From Nocardioides daeguensis (lineage in GTDB: Bacteria > Actinomycetota > Actinomycetes > Propionibacteriales > Nocardioidaceae), in the NCBI RefSeq assembly GCF_019192965.1, contig NZ_JAHTKU010000019.1, positions 1-64,000 of the forward strand: DNA of 64,000 nt, read 5' to 3'. The translations under genes were made by a program, and so were the position numbers. Within the stretch, counting starts at the first letter, position 1. Each line of letters starts with the position of its first letter. Shown in pieces: positions 9,029-19,766 of this stretch. The notes under the pieces were generated by a model. The model did no database searches. It was not told the origin of the DNA and saw only the letters and a program-made list of their open reading frames with translations.

Positions 9029-9919
9029 ATGGCCCTTCACCCCCAGGCCCGCGCGGCCGTCGCGAACGCCGCCGGCGACCTCCCCGTCACCGACCCCGCC
9101 TTCGACATCGTCGCGGAGCGGGAGCGGGCCCGGACGGCGGCGGCCGCGCAGCCGCGCCCGGAGGTGGCCGAGGTGCGCGACGTCGACGCGGGCGGCGTCC
9201 CGGCCCGGCTCTATCTCCCCGCCGGCTACGACGCGGTGGTGGTGCACGCCCACGGCGGCGGCTTCGTGCTCAACGACATCGAGGTCCACGACGCGGCGGT
9301 GCGACGCTTCGCGAACCTCAGCGGCATGGCGGTGCTCAGCGTCGACTACCGCCGCCCACCCGAGCACCCGTTCCCGGCCGCGCCCGACGACCTGGCCGCC
9401 GCGGTGCGCTGGCTCGACGACCAGCCGGACCTGGCCGGGCTGCCGAGGTTCGTCCACGGCGACAGCGCCGGCGGCAACCTGGCCCTGGTCACCGCGCTGC
9501 GGCACCCGGGCCGCTTCGCCGGAGTCGCGCTGGTCTACCCGTTCCTCGACCCGACCGCCTCCTTCGACTCCTACCTGACCGCGGCCGACGGCTTCGCCCC
9601 GGAGGAGGCTGCCTGGTACTGGCAGCAGTACGCCGCCACGCCCGCCGACCTGCGCGACCCCGACCTGGCCCCGCTGCTCTCCGACGCGCTCGCCGGTCTG
9701 CCCCCGACCCTGGTCACCACCGCCGAGCACGACCCGCTGCGCGACGAGGGCGAGCACCTCGTGCTGCTGCTCGCCGAGGCCGGCGTCGAGGTGGTCGGCA
9801 CCCGCTACCTCGGCCAGGTGCACGGCTACTGGCGACACACCGACGTCTTCGACGCGGCGGAGCCGACGATGTGGCAGGTCGCCGGCTGGATGCGGATGCA
9901 CATCAACCGGGCGCGCTGA
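9029..9919 (+). CDS. Alpha/beta hydrolase, HSL-type esterase
   Basis: A 296-aa cytosolic carboxylesterase of the hormone-sensitive-lipase family. The oxyanion-hole motif HGGGF is near 76-80, the nucleophile elbow GDSAGG near 144-149 (Ser about 146), the acid in EHDPLRDEG near 234, and the histidine in QVHGYWRH near 265. There is no signal peptide. It is transcribed from its own box 12 bases upstream. Substrate unknown; the family hydrolyses short acyl esters. It ends at an array of 22-bp inverted units shared with the convergent GH43-like gene. Confidence 0.88.
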   Translation: MALHPQARAAVANAAGDLPVTDPAFDIVAERERARTAAAAQPRPEVAEVRDVDAGGVPARLYLPAGYDAVVVHAHGGGFVLNDIEVHDAAVRRFANLSGMAVLSVDYRRPPEHPFPAAPDDLAAAVRWLDDQPDLAGLPRFVHGDSAGGNLALVTALRHPGRFAGVALVYPFLDPTASFDSYLTAADGFAPEEAAWYWQQYAATPADLRDPDLAPLLSDALAGLPPTLVTTAEHDPLRDEGEHLVLLLAEAGVEVVGTRYLGQVHGYWRHTDVFDAAEPTMWQVAGWMRMHINRAR

Positions 9920-9967
9920 CTCCTGTCATCGACCTGCCCCACCCCCTGCGTTGACCTTCCCCGAACT

Positions 9968-10082
9968 CACCGTTGAGTTGCCGGAAAGTCACCGTTGAGT
10001 TGCTGGACGCCGCGGGCAAGCGGCAACTCGACGGCGAGGATGCGGCAACTCGACGGCGAGGATGCGGCAACTCAACGAGAGG
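9968..10082. repeat. 22-bp units, two forward and three inverted, between convergent genes
   Basis: Two tandem 22-base units start with CACCGTTGAGTTGC (9968 and 9990). After a short spacer come three units in the opposite sense starting CGGCAACTC (10021, 10043 and a shorter one at 10065); the first two of these are identical over 22 bases. CGTTGAGTTGCCG at 9971-9983 is exactly complementary to 10065-10077, so the block can fold into alternative long hairpins. Its place between two 3' ends suggests a two-way terminator. Confidence 0.8.
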
Positions 10083-10083
10083 G

Positions 10084-11268
10084 TCAGCCGGGGTCGATGA
10101 CCTCGAGGGTGCCGTCGTCGCGCTGCCACAGGCCGGCCACGTGCAGCTGGCGGGTGCGGCCGACCTGGTCCCAGGCGTGGTAGACGAGCCGCAGGGACGA
10201 GCGGTCGACGAAGGCCGACGCGCCGCCGGGACCGAGGCGCCCGGTCGACGCGGTCGAGAGCAGCGGCTCGCCCCGGTTCTGCCGCACGCACGGGCCCTCC
10301 GGCCCGGCGCAGATCGCGTAGCCCGTCGCGTAGTCGGCCCGCTCCCAGGAGTTGCCGGAGTAGAAGAGATAGGTCACGCCGCGGAACTGGACCATGCTCG
10401 GGTTCTCGATCGTGTCGCCCTCCCACGGCCGGTCGAGGGTGAGCAGCTCGCGGGTCTGTGAGCCCGCGGCGAAGCCGGTGCCGTCGGCGTTGAGCTGGCG
10501 GATGAACAGCCCCGCCGGGCGCCGGTGGACGACGCCGGAGAACTTCCACAGCAGCCACGGCACGCCGCGCTCGTCGACGAACACGTCCGGGTCGATGACG
10601 CCGAGCTGGGCCTCGCCGTAGCAGATCGGCTCGCCGACCGGCCGGAACGGACCGGCCGGGGAGGGGCCGCGGGTCAGCCCGATGCAGTTGTGCCGTTGCC
10701 CGCCCTGGGTGCCGGCCGGAGCGGCGTACGCCGCGGTCCAGCCGTCGCCGACCTTGCCGACCCCCGGCGCCCACAGGTCGCGCCCGCCGTCGCTGCTGCG
10801 CACCCAGCCCGCGACCTCGATCGGGTCGACGCGGCCGCCGCCGCTCGTCGCCAGCGGCGTCCACGTCGACAGGTCACGGGAGGTGAGGACCGGCAGCCGC
10901 AGGTGCGAGGTGTTGGTCGCGTAGGCGTACCAGCGGCCGTCGTACCGGACGATGTCCGGGTCCGCGAAGACGCCCCGGTACGCCGCCCCGGGCTGCCACC
11001 GCGTGCTGCTGCCCGCGATCCGCACCGGTTCGGGCCGCCGTTGCGCGGGCAGCTGCTGTGCCAGCCGCTCGGCCAGCTTGGCCAGGTCCTGCATCTCGCC
11101 CGCGAGCACGTCGCTCGGCAGCGTGGTGGCCAGCGCGCTCGCCTCCGGGATGAGCGGCGCCTCGGTCGACCTCGGGCCGGCGGCGGCGGAGTCGTCGCCG
11201 GAGACAGCGCAGGCCGACAACGCCAGCGCCGCCGTCGTCAGCACGGCGGCCAGTCCCCGACCTCGCAC
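10084..11268 (-). CDS. Lipoprotein with GH43-like five-bladed propeller
   Basis: A surface lipoprotein of 394 aa. The signal ends in LALSAC (lipobox), followed by a helical stalk. The rest matches the glycoside hydrolase family 43 fold: FADPDIV (general base aspartate, about 102), VIDPDVF (pKa-modulating aspartate) and ENPSM (acid glutamate). GH43 enzymes cleave arabinan, xylan or galactan side chains; the substrate here is unknown. The upstream GTG at 11292 is possible, but GAAGGGAG lies 7 bases before the GTG at 11268, which also puts the signal at the N-terminus. It is divergent from folC. Confidence 0.78.
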   Translation of the reverse strand: MRGRGLAAVLTTAALALSACAVSGDDSAAAGPRSTEAPLIPEASALATTLPSDVLAGEMQDLAKLAERLAQQLPAQRRPEPVRIAGSSTRWQPGAAYRGVFADPDIVRYDGRWYAYATNTSHLRLPVLTSRDLSTWTPLATSGGGRVDPIEVAGWVRSSDGGRDLWAPGVGKVGDGWTAAYAAPAGTQGGQRHNCIGLTRGPSPAGPFRPVGEPICYGEAQLGVIDPDVFVDERGVPWLLWKFSGVVHRRPAGLFIRQLNADGTGFAAGSQTRELLTLDRPWEGDTIENPSMVQFRGVTYLFYSGNSWERADYATGYAICAGPEGPCVRQNRGEPLLSTASTGRLGPGGASAFVDRSSLRLVYHAWDQVGRTRQLHVAGLWQRDDGTLEVIDPG

Positions 11269-11311
11269 GCTTTGTCTCCCTTCCGCGCGCACACCCTAGA
11301 CTTCGACCGAC

Positions 11312-12664
11312 ATGAACGAGCCTGTAGCGCGACCAGCCGAGACCTTCGACGAGGCCGAGGACGCCCTCCTGTCCCGGTGGCCCGAGACCCGCCTGGAGCC
11401 CTCGCTCGACCGGATCCGTGCCTTCACCGAGCTGCTCGGCGACCCCCAGCACGCCTACCGCTCGATCCACCTGACCGGCACCAACGGCAAGACGTCGACG
11501 TCGCGGATGATCGACGCGCTCCTGCGCGCCCTCGACCTGCGCACCGGCCGGTTCACCAGCCCGCACGTCGAGAAGATGAGCGAGCGGATCAGCGTCGACG
11601 GGGAGCCGCTGGACGACGAGGCGTTCGTCCGGGCGTTCAACGACGTGGCGCCGTACATGCACCTGGTCGACGCCGCCGAGGCCCACCCGCTCAGCTTCTT
11701 CGAGGCCGTCGTCGGGATGGCGTACGCCGCCTTCGCCGACGCGCCCGTCGACGTGGCGGTCGTCGAGGTCGGGATGGGCGGGTCCTGGGACGCGACCAAC
11801 GTGATCGACGCCGACGTGGCCGTGGTGACCCCGATCGCCGTCGACCATGCCAACTACCTGGGCGGTACCGCCGTCGAGATCGCCCGTGAGAAGTCGGGGA
11901 TCATCAAGCCCGGATCCGTCGCCGTGCTCGCCCAGCAGAGCGCCGACGTCGCCGCGGTGCTCCTCGAGCGGGCGGCCGAGGTCGGCGCGACCGTCGCCCG
12001 GGAGGGCCTCGAGTTCGGTGTCGTCGCCCGGACGCCCGCCGTCGGCGGCCAGGTCGTGACGATCCAGGGCCTCCGGGGCCGGTACGACGACGTGTTCCTC
12101 TCGCTCTACGGCGCCCACCAGGCGCAGAACGCCGCGACCGCGCTCGCCGCGGTCGAGGCCTTCGTCGGCGGCGACGAGCCGCTGGGCGACGACGTCGTGC
12201 GCGGCGCGTTCGGCGAGATCACCTCGCCCGGTCGGCTCGAGGTCGTGCGGCGCAGCCCCACGGTGCTGCTCGACGCCGCCCACAACCCGCACGGAGCCGA
12301 GGCCGCCGCCGCCGCGCTGGAGGACTCCTTCCAGTTCGACCCGGTCGTCGGCGTGATCGGCGTGATGGCCGACAAGGACGCCGAGGGCCTGCTCGCCGCG
12401 TTCGAGCCGCACCTCGCGCAGGTCGTGGTCACCCAGAACTCCACCGAGCGGGCCATGCCCGCCGACCAGCTCGCCGTGGTCGCCCGGGAGGTGTTCGGGG
12501 AGGACCGGGTCACCGTCGTGCCCCTGCTCGCCGACGCCATCGACGCCGCCGCCGCGCTCGCCGAGTCCGACGGCAACGACGCGTTGAGTACCGGCGCGGT
12601 GCTGGTGACCGGCTCGGTCGTCACGGTGGGCGAGGCCCGGGCGCTTCTCGGAGGCCGCAAGTGA
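11312..12664 (+). CDS. folC: Dihydrofolate synthase / folylpolyglutamate synthase
   Basis: An ATP-dependent Mur-ligase-type enzyme of 450 aa that adds glutamate to dihydropteroate and folates. The P-loop GTNGKTS is near residues 56-62. The GMGGSWDATN segment and the DAAHNPHG motif of the C-terminal domain are present. TAGACT stands 9 bases before the ATG and there is no Shine-Dalgarno, so the mRNA may be leaderless. It overlaps the next gene by 4 bases (GTGA), so the two are translationally coupled. Confidence 0.95.
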   Translation: MNEPVARPAETFDEAEDALLSRWPETRLEPSLDRIRAFTELLGDPQHAYRSIHLTGTNGKTSTSRMIDALLRALDLRTGRFTSPHVEKMSERISVDGEPLDDEAFVRAFNDVAPYMHLVDAAEAHPLSFFEAVVGMAYAAFADAPVDVAVVEVGMGGSWDATNVIDADVAVVTPIAVDHANYLGGTAVEIAREKSGIIKPGSVAVLAQQSADVAAVLLERAAEVGATVAREGLEFGVVARTPAVGGQVVTIQGLRGRYDDVFLSLYGAHQAQNAATALAAVEAFVGGDEPLGDDVVRGAFGEITSPGRLEVVRRSPTVLLDAAHNPHGAEAAAAALEDSFQFDPVVGVIGVMADKDAEGLLAAFEPHLAQVVVTQNSTERAMPADQLAVVAREVFGEDRVTVVPLLADAIDAAAALAESDGNDALSTGAVLVTGSVVTVGEARALLGGRK

Positions 12665-13062
12665 GCGAGCCGACCGCCCCCGTCGACCCGGAGCGCGGCA
12701 AGTCCCCGCGCCGCGCGATGTGCGCCGCCGTGCTCTCCCTCGAGGCGATCGCGGTGGGCCTGTCCACCCCGGTGATGATCGGCATCTCGGACATCCGTCC
12801 GGCTGTCGCGCTGCCGCTGGGCCTGGGCCTGGCGCTGGCCTGCGTGCTGGTCGCCGGGATGCTGCGCCGCGAGTCGGCGTACCTCCTCGGGCACGTGCTG
12901 CAGGTCGGCGCCGTCGCGCTCGGCTTCCTCGCCCCGCTCATGTTCGTGGTCGGCGGCATCTTCGCGCTCCTGTGGGGAACGGCCTACGGCCTCGGTCGCA
13001 AGATCGAGAACGAGCGGGCGGCCGCCTTCGCCGAGTACGACCGGCAGCACCCGCGTCCGTGA
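12661..13062 (+). CDS. DUF4233 membrane protein
   Basis: A 133-aa inner-membrane protein with about four hydrophobic segments (roughly 20-37, 43-62, 73-90 and 92-110) and charged ends. It belongs to the family that nearly always follows folC in Actinobacteria; its role is unknown. It starts with GTG inside the folC stop, so the two genes form an operon. Confidence 0.85.
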   Translation: MSEPTAPVDPERGKSPRRAMCAAVLSLEAIAVGLSTPVMIGISDIRPAVALPLGLGLALACVLVAGMLRRESAYLLGHVLQVGAVALGFLAPLMFVVGGIFALLWGTAYGLGRKIENERAAAFAEYDRQHPRP

Positions 13063-13101
13063 ACCTTGAGCCGTGAACTCTGAGTGCTGGTGACCGCTGG
13101 G

Positions 13102-13107
13102 TAGAGT
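13102..13107 (+). promoter_or_regulatory. -10 box for leaderless secA mRNA
   Basis: TAGAGT, then 6 bases, then the GTG start codon at 13114. Confidence 0.5.
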
Positions 13108-13113
13108 GGCGGC

Positions 13114-16014
<2,901 letters not shown>

Positions 16015-16036
16015 CGTCTGAGATCCGGCCCGCCGG

Positions 16037-16106
16037 GAGTTTCACCGGCCGGCCGGTGAAACTCACGCTTGGACGAGGAAACTTCCTCGTCCAAGCGTGA
16101 GTTTTG
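16037..16106. terminator. Two overlapping perfect palindromes, two-way terminator
   Basis: A perfect 28-bp palindrome (16037-16064) shares four bases with a 20-bp perfect stem (16061-16080 and 16083-16102, loop AC). The second stem is followed by TTTT on the plus strand, a textbook intrinsic terminator for secA. Read on the other strand, the same stem is followed by TTT and could end the GDSL hydrolase mRNA. Confidence 0.85.
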
Positions 16107-16128
16107 TCGTCCAACCCCCGACTTTCTT

Positions 16129-17328
16129 CTACTGCAGCGTCATCCGCGGTTCGCCGCCGAGCAGGCCGGTGCCGGTGCGGACGCAGGCCCCGCCCTTCGG
16201 CGCACCCCCGTTGTAGGCCTGCCGCACGCAGGAGCGGACGGCGAGCTGGCCCCAGTAGTTGGGGTGCAGCGACTCCTGGATGAAGTACGGCGAGTCGCCG
16301 GACGTCGTGACCGTGCGGATCTGGTTCACCCACTCGGTGCGGTCGACCGCGCCGGTGCTGGTCCAGTTGGCGATGCCGACCTCCTCGTAGAGGCCGACGC
16401 CGGTCTCGCACAGCCGGCGGCCGTTGAAGGTGCTGGCCAGGTTGAGGGTCTTGGCGTTGGTGATGCCGGCCTGGGCGATCGCGCCGGTGACGGTGTTGTT
16501 GATGGTGGGCAGCGCCGAGTTGTTGGCCCAGTCCGCGTCGGCGTTCCAGAACCCGCAGCCGCCCGTGTTCTGGCGGGTGTAGCCGCTCTGGCTGTAGCGG
16601 AAGCCGGAGCCGCCCGGCACCGGGGAGGGGTAGGTCTGGACGAGCATCGTCCACTGCGAGTCGGCGTAGCCGGCGTTGCGCAGGGCGGTGCGGACGTTGG
16701 TCAGCGCGCCCGCGATCCGGGTCTTCACGGCCGAGACGTTGCTGCTGGTGAAGTTGCTGGTGACGCTGCTGTCGTCGTAGCAGTAGTCCTTCCACCACGA
16801 CGGCGAGAGCAGGAAGTCCTGCACGCACTGCTGGACGACCCCGGCGAAGTTGAAGTCGTTGCCGCCGATCGACACCACGACCATCTTCACGTTGTTGGTC
16901 GTGGCCAGCGTCTGCAGCGCGCGGGCCTGGCCGACGCCCTCGGCGCCGCTGTAGAAGTCGAGCCCCGGCTTGAAGGTGTCGCCGGTCGCGGTCGCCGTCT
17001 TGGCGCCCGAGCAGGCCAGGTTGACGCTCTTCACGCCGCCGCCGATGTGGATCTCCGCGCTCCGGGCGCGGTGGCAGCGGTCGATCGTCTCGCCGGTGCC
17101 CGTGGCGTTGTCGTAGTACGCCGTCGAGCCGAGCGCGTCGGCGCGGGCGCTGCTGCTGTTCGACGAGCCGGCCCAGCGACCGGCCTCCCCGGAGATGTAG
17201 GAGTCGCCGACCGAGACGACGGTGGGCGTGCCCACGCCCGGGCCGTCGGCGTGGGCGGGGGACGCGGTGAGCGGCGCGGCGAGCGCGGCTCCGGCAACGG
17301 CCAGCACGGCCGTGAGGGAACGGATCAT
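16129..17328 (-). CDS. Secreted SGNH/GDSL-family hydrolase
   Basis: An exported lipase or esterase-like protein of 399 aa. A signal peptide ends near AHA (residues 25-27). Block I GDSYISGE puts the nucleophile serine at about residue 43, GGNDFNF (block III) follows near 154, and the catalytic histidine lies in ESLHPNYWG near 353. Many paired cysteines suggest disulfides in the mature protein. A TACGTT box ends 6 bases before the ATG and abuts a GTGAC/GTCAC palindrome (17341-17354), so expression may be regulated by a DNA-binding protein acting at the promoter. Confidence 0.87.
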   Translation of the reverse strand: MIRSLTAVLAVAGAALAAPLTASPAHADGPGVGTPTVVSVGDSYISGEAGRWAGSSNSSSARADALGSTAYYDNATGTGETIDRCHRARSAEIHIGGGVKSVNLACSGAKTATATGDTFKPGLDFYSGAEGVGQARALQTLATTNNVKMVVVSIGGNDFNFAGVVQQCVQDFLLSPSWWKDYCYDDSSVTSNFTSSNVSAVKTRIAGALTNVRTALRNAGYADSQWTMLVQTYPSPVPGGSGFRYSQSGYTRQNTGGCGFWNADADWANNSALPTINNTVTGAIAQAGITNAKTLNLASTFNGRRLCETGVGLYEEVGIANWTSTGAVDRTEWVNQIRTVTTSGDSPYFIQESLHPNYWGQLAVRSCVRQAYNGGAPKGGACVRTGTGLLGGEPRMTLQ

Positions 17329-17334
17329 GGCGGA

Positions 17335-17354
17335 AACGTAGTGACTCCCGTCAC
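17335..17354 (-). promoter_or_regulatory. -10 box and Crp-like operator of the GDSL hydrolase gene
   Basis: On the minus strand TGTGA-N6-TCACT is followed at once by TACGTT and, 6 bases later, the ATG. The 14-bp core, GTGAC with a 4-base centre and GTCAC, fits the Streptomyces Crp consensus GTG-N6-GNCAC. A related site occurs at 38113-38126. Confidence 0.5.
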
Positions 17355-17385
17355 ATCTGAACAGGGGTCAGATCTCGCGAGCCGC

Positions 17386-17907
17386 TCAGGAGAAGTCGAG
17401 GGCGGTGCAGATCCAGCGCTGGTCGGCCCGCTCGAAGCGTGCCGCGACCGCGCGGGACCGCTCGCCGTGACGGACGTGGACGCCGCACTCGACCACGGTG
17501 TCGGTCACGAAGCAGGCGTGCACGCTCTGCACCCGCGGCCGGACCGGCTGCACCCGCGCCAGCCCGGGTTGGTGACCACCCGCGCGGGCGACCAGGAGGG
17601 CGCGACGGTGCAGGTCGGCGTACACCTCCCGGGTGGTCCAGCGCACCAGCTGGGACACCGGGCGGTCGCCGCCGACGATCTCGACGGCCGCCTGGACGAA
17701 CCGGTGGGTCCATTCCTCGACCGCGTGCCGCAGCCGCAGGTCGATGGGGACGACGACCGTGCCGGGCCGTGCGGGTTCGCGCCGCGAGCGTGCCATGGGG
17801 CGGGGCGGCGCCTGGCGGGGGAGCAGGGCCAGGGCGAGCGTGCCCTGGGTGGGGGTGGCCGGGACCGGAAGGCGGAGGCCGACGAGGTCGTGCGGGACTG
17901 CGGACAT
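17386..17907 (-). CDS. Rv3235 family protein (DUF6459)
   Basis: A 173-aa protein of a family found next to secA in most Actinobacteria. The conserved C-terminal half (about 65-170) includes VRWTTREVYADL and ends WICTALDF. The N-terminal 60 residues are proline- and arginine-rich. There is no signal or membrane segment. The function is unknown. It lies 21 bases after the LysM gene in the same direction, so the two are probably co-transcribed. Confidence 0.8.
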   Translation of the reverse strand: MSAVPHDLVGLRLPVPATPTQGTLALALLPRQAPPRPMARSRREPARPGTVVVPIDLRLRHAVEEWTHRFVQAAVEIVGGDRPVSQLVRWTTREVYADLHRRALLVARAGGHQPGLARVQPVRPRVQSVHACFVTDTVVECGVHVRHGERSRAVAARFERADQRWICTALDFS

Positions 17908-17928
17908 GGTTCCTCCTGGTGGCGGGGG

Positions 17929-18570
17929 TCAGGCCGGCGGCAGCCGGAGCGTCTGCCCGGGGCGGACGAGGTCGGGGTCGGCGCCGAGGGTGTCGGCGTT
18001 GAGCGCCAGCACCCGGAGCCAGTACGACGCGACGGCGGCCTGCGACGCCTTCGGGCCGAGCTGGCGGGCGGCGACGGTCCACACCGAGTCGCCGAGCGCG
18101 ACGGTCGTGGTGGTGAGGGTGGGCGAGTCCTGGAGTGGGTCGTCCGGGCGGTCGGGGAGGGGGAGCCCGGCGAGCGCCTCGGCGCTCAGGGATGCGCCGC
18201 TGCCGACCGGGGTGTCGCCGCCGGCCGCGGCGGCGTGGGCGGGCGCCGTGCCGGCGAGGACGCTGACGCCGCAGGCGGCGAGCAGGGCGAGCCGGAGCGG
18301 TCCGACCGGCCGCACGCGGGGCGCGCTCCCGGGGCGCAGCACGCACCGGGCGACGTCGGTGGCGGCCAGCCACACGAACGCGCCGGCCACGAGGGCGCAG
18401 AGGGCGCACAGCTGGACCAGGGCATCGGCGAAGGCCGGCCCCGGTGTGACGAGCAGGTTGCGGGCGAGCGGCACCGTGACGGCGGCCAGCCCGGCCAGCG
18501 CGGCCGTGACGGTGAGCCAGAGCAGGGACGCGCGGACCCGCGCCCGGCCGGCAACGACGACGAGTTCCAT
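17929..18570 (-). CDS. Membrane protein with C-terminal LysM domain
   Basis: A 213-aa protein with hydrophobic segments near 15-35, 47-71 and 88-106, and a C-terminal LysM module (about 155-212; VALGDSVWTVAARQLGP to LVRPGQTLRLP) that should bind peptidoglycan outside the membrane. Homologues sit upstream of the Rv3235 gene in actinobacterial secA regions. An ATG at 18684 would extend the protein but would overlap the divergent gene; the ATG at 18570 puts the hydrophobic segment near the N-terminus and is preferred. Confidence 0.75.
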   Translation of the reverse strand: MELVVVAGRARVRASLLWLTVTAALAGLAAVTVPLARNLLVTPGPAFADALVQLCALCALVAGAFVWLAATDVARCVLRPGSAPRVRPVGPLRLALLAACGVSVLAGTAPAHAAAAGGDTPVGSGASLSAEALAGLPLPDRPDDPLQDSPTLTTTTVALGDSVWTVAARQLGPKASQAAVASYWLRVLALNADTLGADPDLVRPGQTLRLPPA

Positions 18571-18682
18571 CCCGAGAGAACCTTTGTGTTTGCTTCCGTT
18601 TGAATCAGGATGAGTTCGTTCGAGGTCGATGTCAACGGTCCGGCTCGGAGGCTGTGGACGAACTGCGTGCGAGGCTGGGGCC

Positions 18683-19219
18683 ATGGGTTGGGAGGACGAG
18701 CTGTTCGCGCTCTTCGACGACCTCGAGGACCGGGCGAGTGCGCTCTACGCCGCCGAGCGGGACCTCGAGGTCGCCGACCGCAGCCGGGCGGAGTACCAGC
18801 AGGTCACCCTCGCCGGCCGGCTCATGGCGAGCGTCGGGCGGTCGGTCACGCTCGGGGTGCCGGGCGTCGGGGCGGTGAGCGGAGTCGTCGAGCGTGTCGC
18901 CGACGGCTGGCTCCTCGTCGCGGCCGGCGACCACGACTGGGTGGTCGTCCTCGGCGCCGTGGCGACGGTGGATGGCGCCTCGGACCGCTCGGTCCCCGAG
19001 GTCGCCTGGTCGCCGCTCACCCGCCTCGGGCTTGCCTCGGCCCTGCGCCGGATCGCCGACGCGGGCGAGCCGTGCCTGCTCCACCTGCGCGACGGCAGCC
19101 GCCACGACGGCGTGCTGCGCCGGGTCGGCGCCGACTTCTGCGAGCTGGTCGCCGGAGAGGGACGCCGGACCGTCCTGGTCGCCTTCAGCGCCCTCGCCGC
19201 GGCGCAGTCGCGAGCGTGA
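18683..19219 (+). CDS. Conserved actinobacterial protein of unknown function
   Basis: A 178-aa cytosolic protein with no signal or membrane segment. An N-terminal acidic helix (WEDELFALFDDLEDRASAL) is followed by two beta-rich stretches with alternating hydrophobic residues (about 50-95 and 130-170) that read like small barrel domains. Similar proteins occur near the Rv3235/LysM pair in other Actinobacteria and are sometimes loosely labelled as regulators; I see no helix-turn-helix. The ATG at 18683 is preferred over 18629 because the upstream extension is not protein-like. The shared 112-base region upstream should hold divergent promoters. Confidence 0.65.
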   Translation: MGWEDELFALFDDLEDRASALYAAERDLEVADRSRAEYQQVTLAGRLMASVGRSVTLGVPGVGAVSGVVERVADGWLLVAAGDHDWVVVLGAVATVDGASDRSVPEVAWSPLTRLGLASALRRIADAGEPCLLHLRDGSRHDGVLRRVGADFCELVAGEGRRTVLVAFSALAAAQSRA

Positions 19220-19263
19220 TCGCTCGTCTCCTCACCGGCCCCATCGGTCACAGGAGGAGGGCA

Positions 19264-19340
19264 TTCCATGCGCTTGTCAGGTGTTGCAACCCCTGACAAG
19301 CGCATGGATCCCCGGACATCCGGGGATCCATGCAGCCGCC
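19264..19340. repeat. Double-palindrome repeat, copy B
   Basis: The inverse-oriented partner of 4881-4957. It holds a palindrome of 16-bp arms (19271-19302, one mismatch) and a 15-bp-arm palindrome (19302-19316 and 19319-19333). Compared with copy A, one G-C pair of the larger stem is replaced by T-A on both arms, a compensatory change. It lies 8 bases past the tatB stop, between convergent genes. Confidence 0.85.
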
Positions 19341-19348
19341 TGAGCCGG

Positions 19349-19705
19349 TCAGGTGGCCTCGAAGTCGTACGGCGGCAGCTCGCCGGGCTCGAGCGCCCGG
19401 GGCGGTGCGGGCGCGTCGTCCTCGACCGCGCTGCGCAGGGTGTCCTCGAGCTCGTCGATCTCGGCCATCGCCTCGGCGATGTGCTTGCGGACGATCGCGC
19501 GCGGGTCGAGGTCCGCGAGCTCCAGGTCGGCGTACTCCGGCCCCAGCTCGGCGCGCAGCTCGTCGCGGGCGTTGGTGGCGAACTTGCGCAGCTCCCGGGC
19601 GAACCGGCCGGCCTGGCGGGCCAGGTCGGGCAGCCTGTCCGGACCGAACACGAGCACCGCGAGGAAGGCGATGACGACGAGCTCGCCGAACCCGATCCCG
19701 AACAC
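19349..19705 (-). CDS. tatB: Sec-independent protein translocase TatB
   Basis: A component of the twin-arginine export complex; 118 aa. One N-terminal membrane segment (GFGELVVIAFLAVLVFGPDRLP, about 5-25) runs into an amphipathic helix (DLARQAGRFARELRK), then an acidic, mostly helical tail. This is the TatA/B layout, and the glutamate at position 7 together with the length fits TatB. The GTG at 19705 is chosen because it puts the membrane segment at the N-terminus. It is the last gene of a run with mrp, as in mycobacteria. The window also encodes a likely Tat substrate, the amidase at 5067. Confidence 0.85.
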   Translation of the reverse strand: MFGIGFGELVVIAFLAVLVFGPDRLPDLARQAGRFARELRKFATNARDELRAELGPEYADLELADLDPRAIVRKHIAEAMAEIDELEDTLRSAVEDDAPAPPRALEPGELPPYDFEAT

Positions 19706-19766
19706 CCGCCAGCCGCCCCTTCTCCGTCGTGCCCCGTGGTGGTCCGCGCGCCGTGCGGCGTGCGGG

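Noticed and set aside
6095-9901. Minus-strand open frame of 1268 codons, antisense to metG, the acetyltransferase and the esterase
   Set aside because: It mirrors three clear genes, is low in complexity (Arg, Gly, Val, Asp, Leu), and has no recognisable domain. Long antisense frames are expected in GC-rich DNA.
9968-10082. 22-bp repeats as a CRISPR array
   Set aside because: Units are directly tandem without spacers, change orientation midway, and no cas gene is near.
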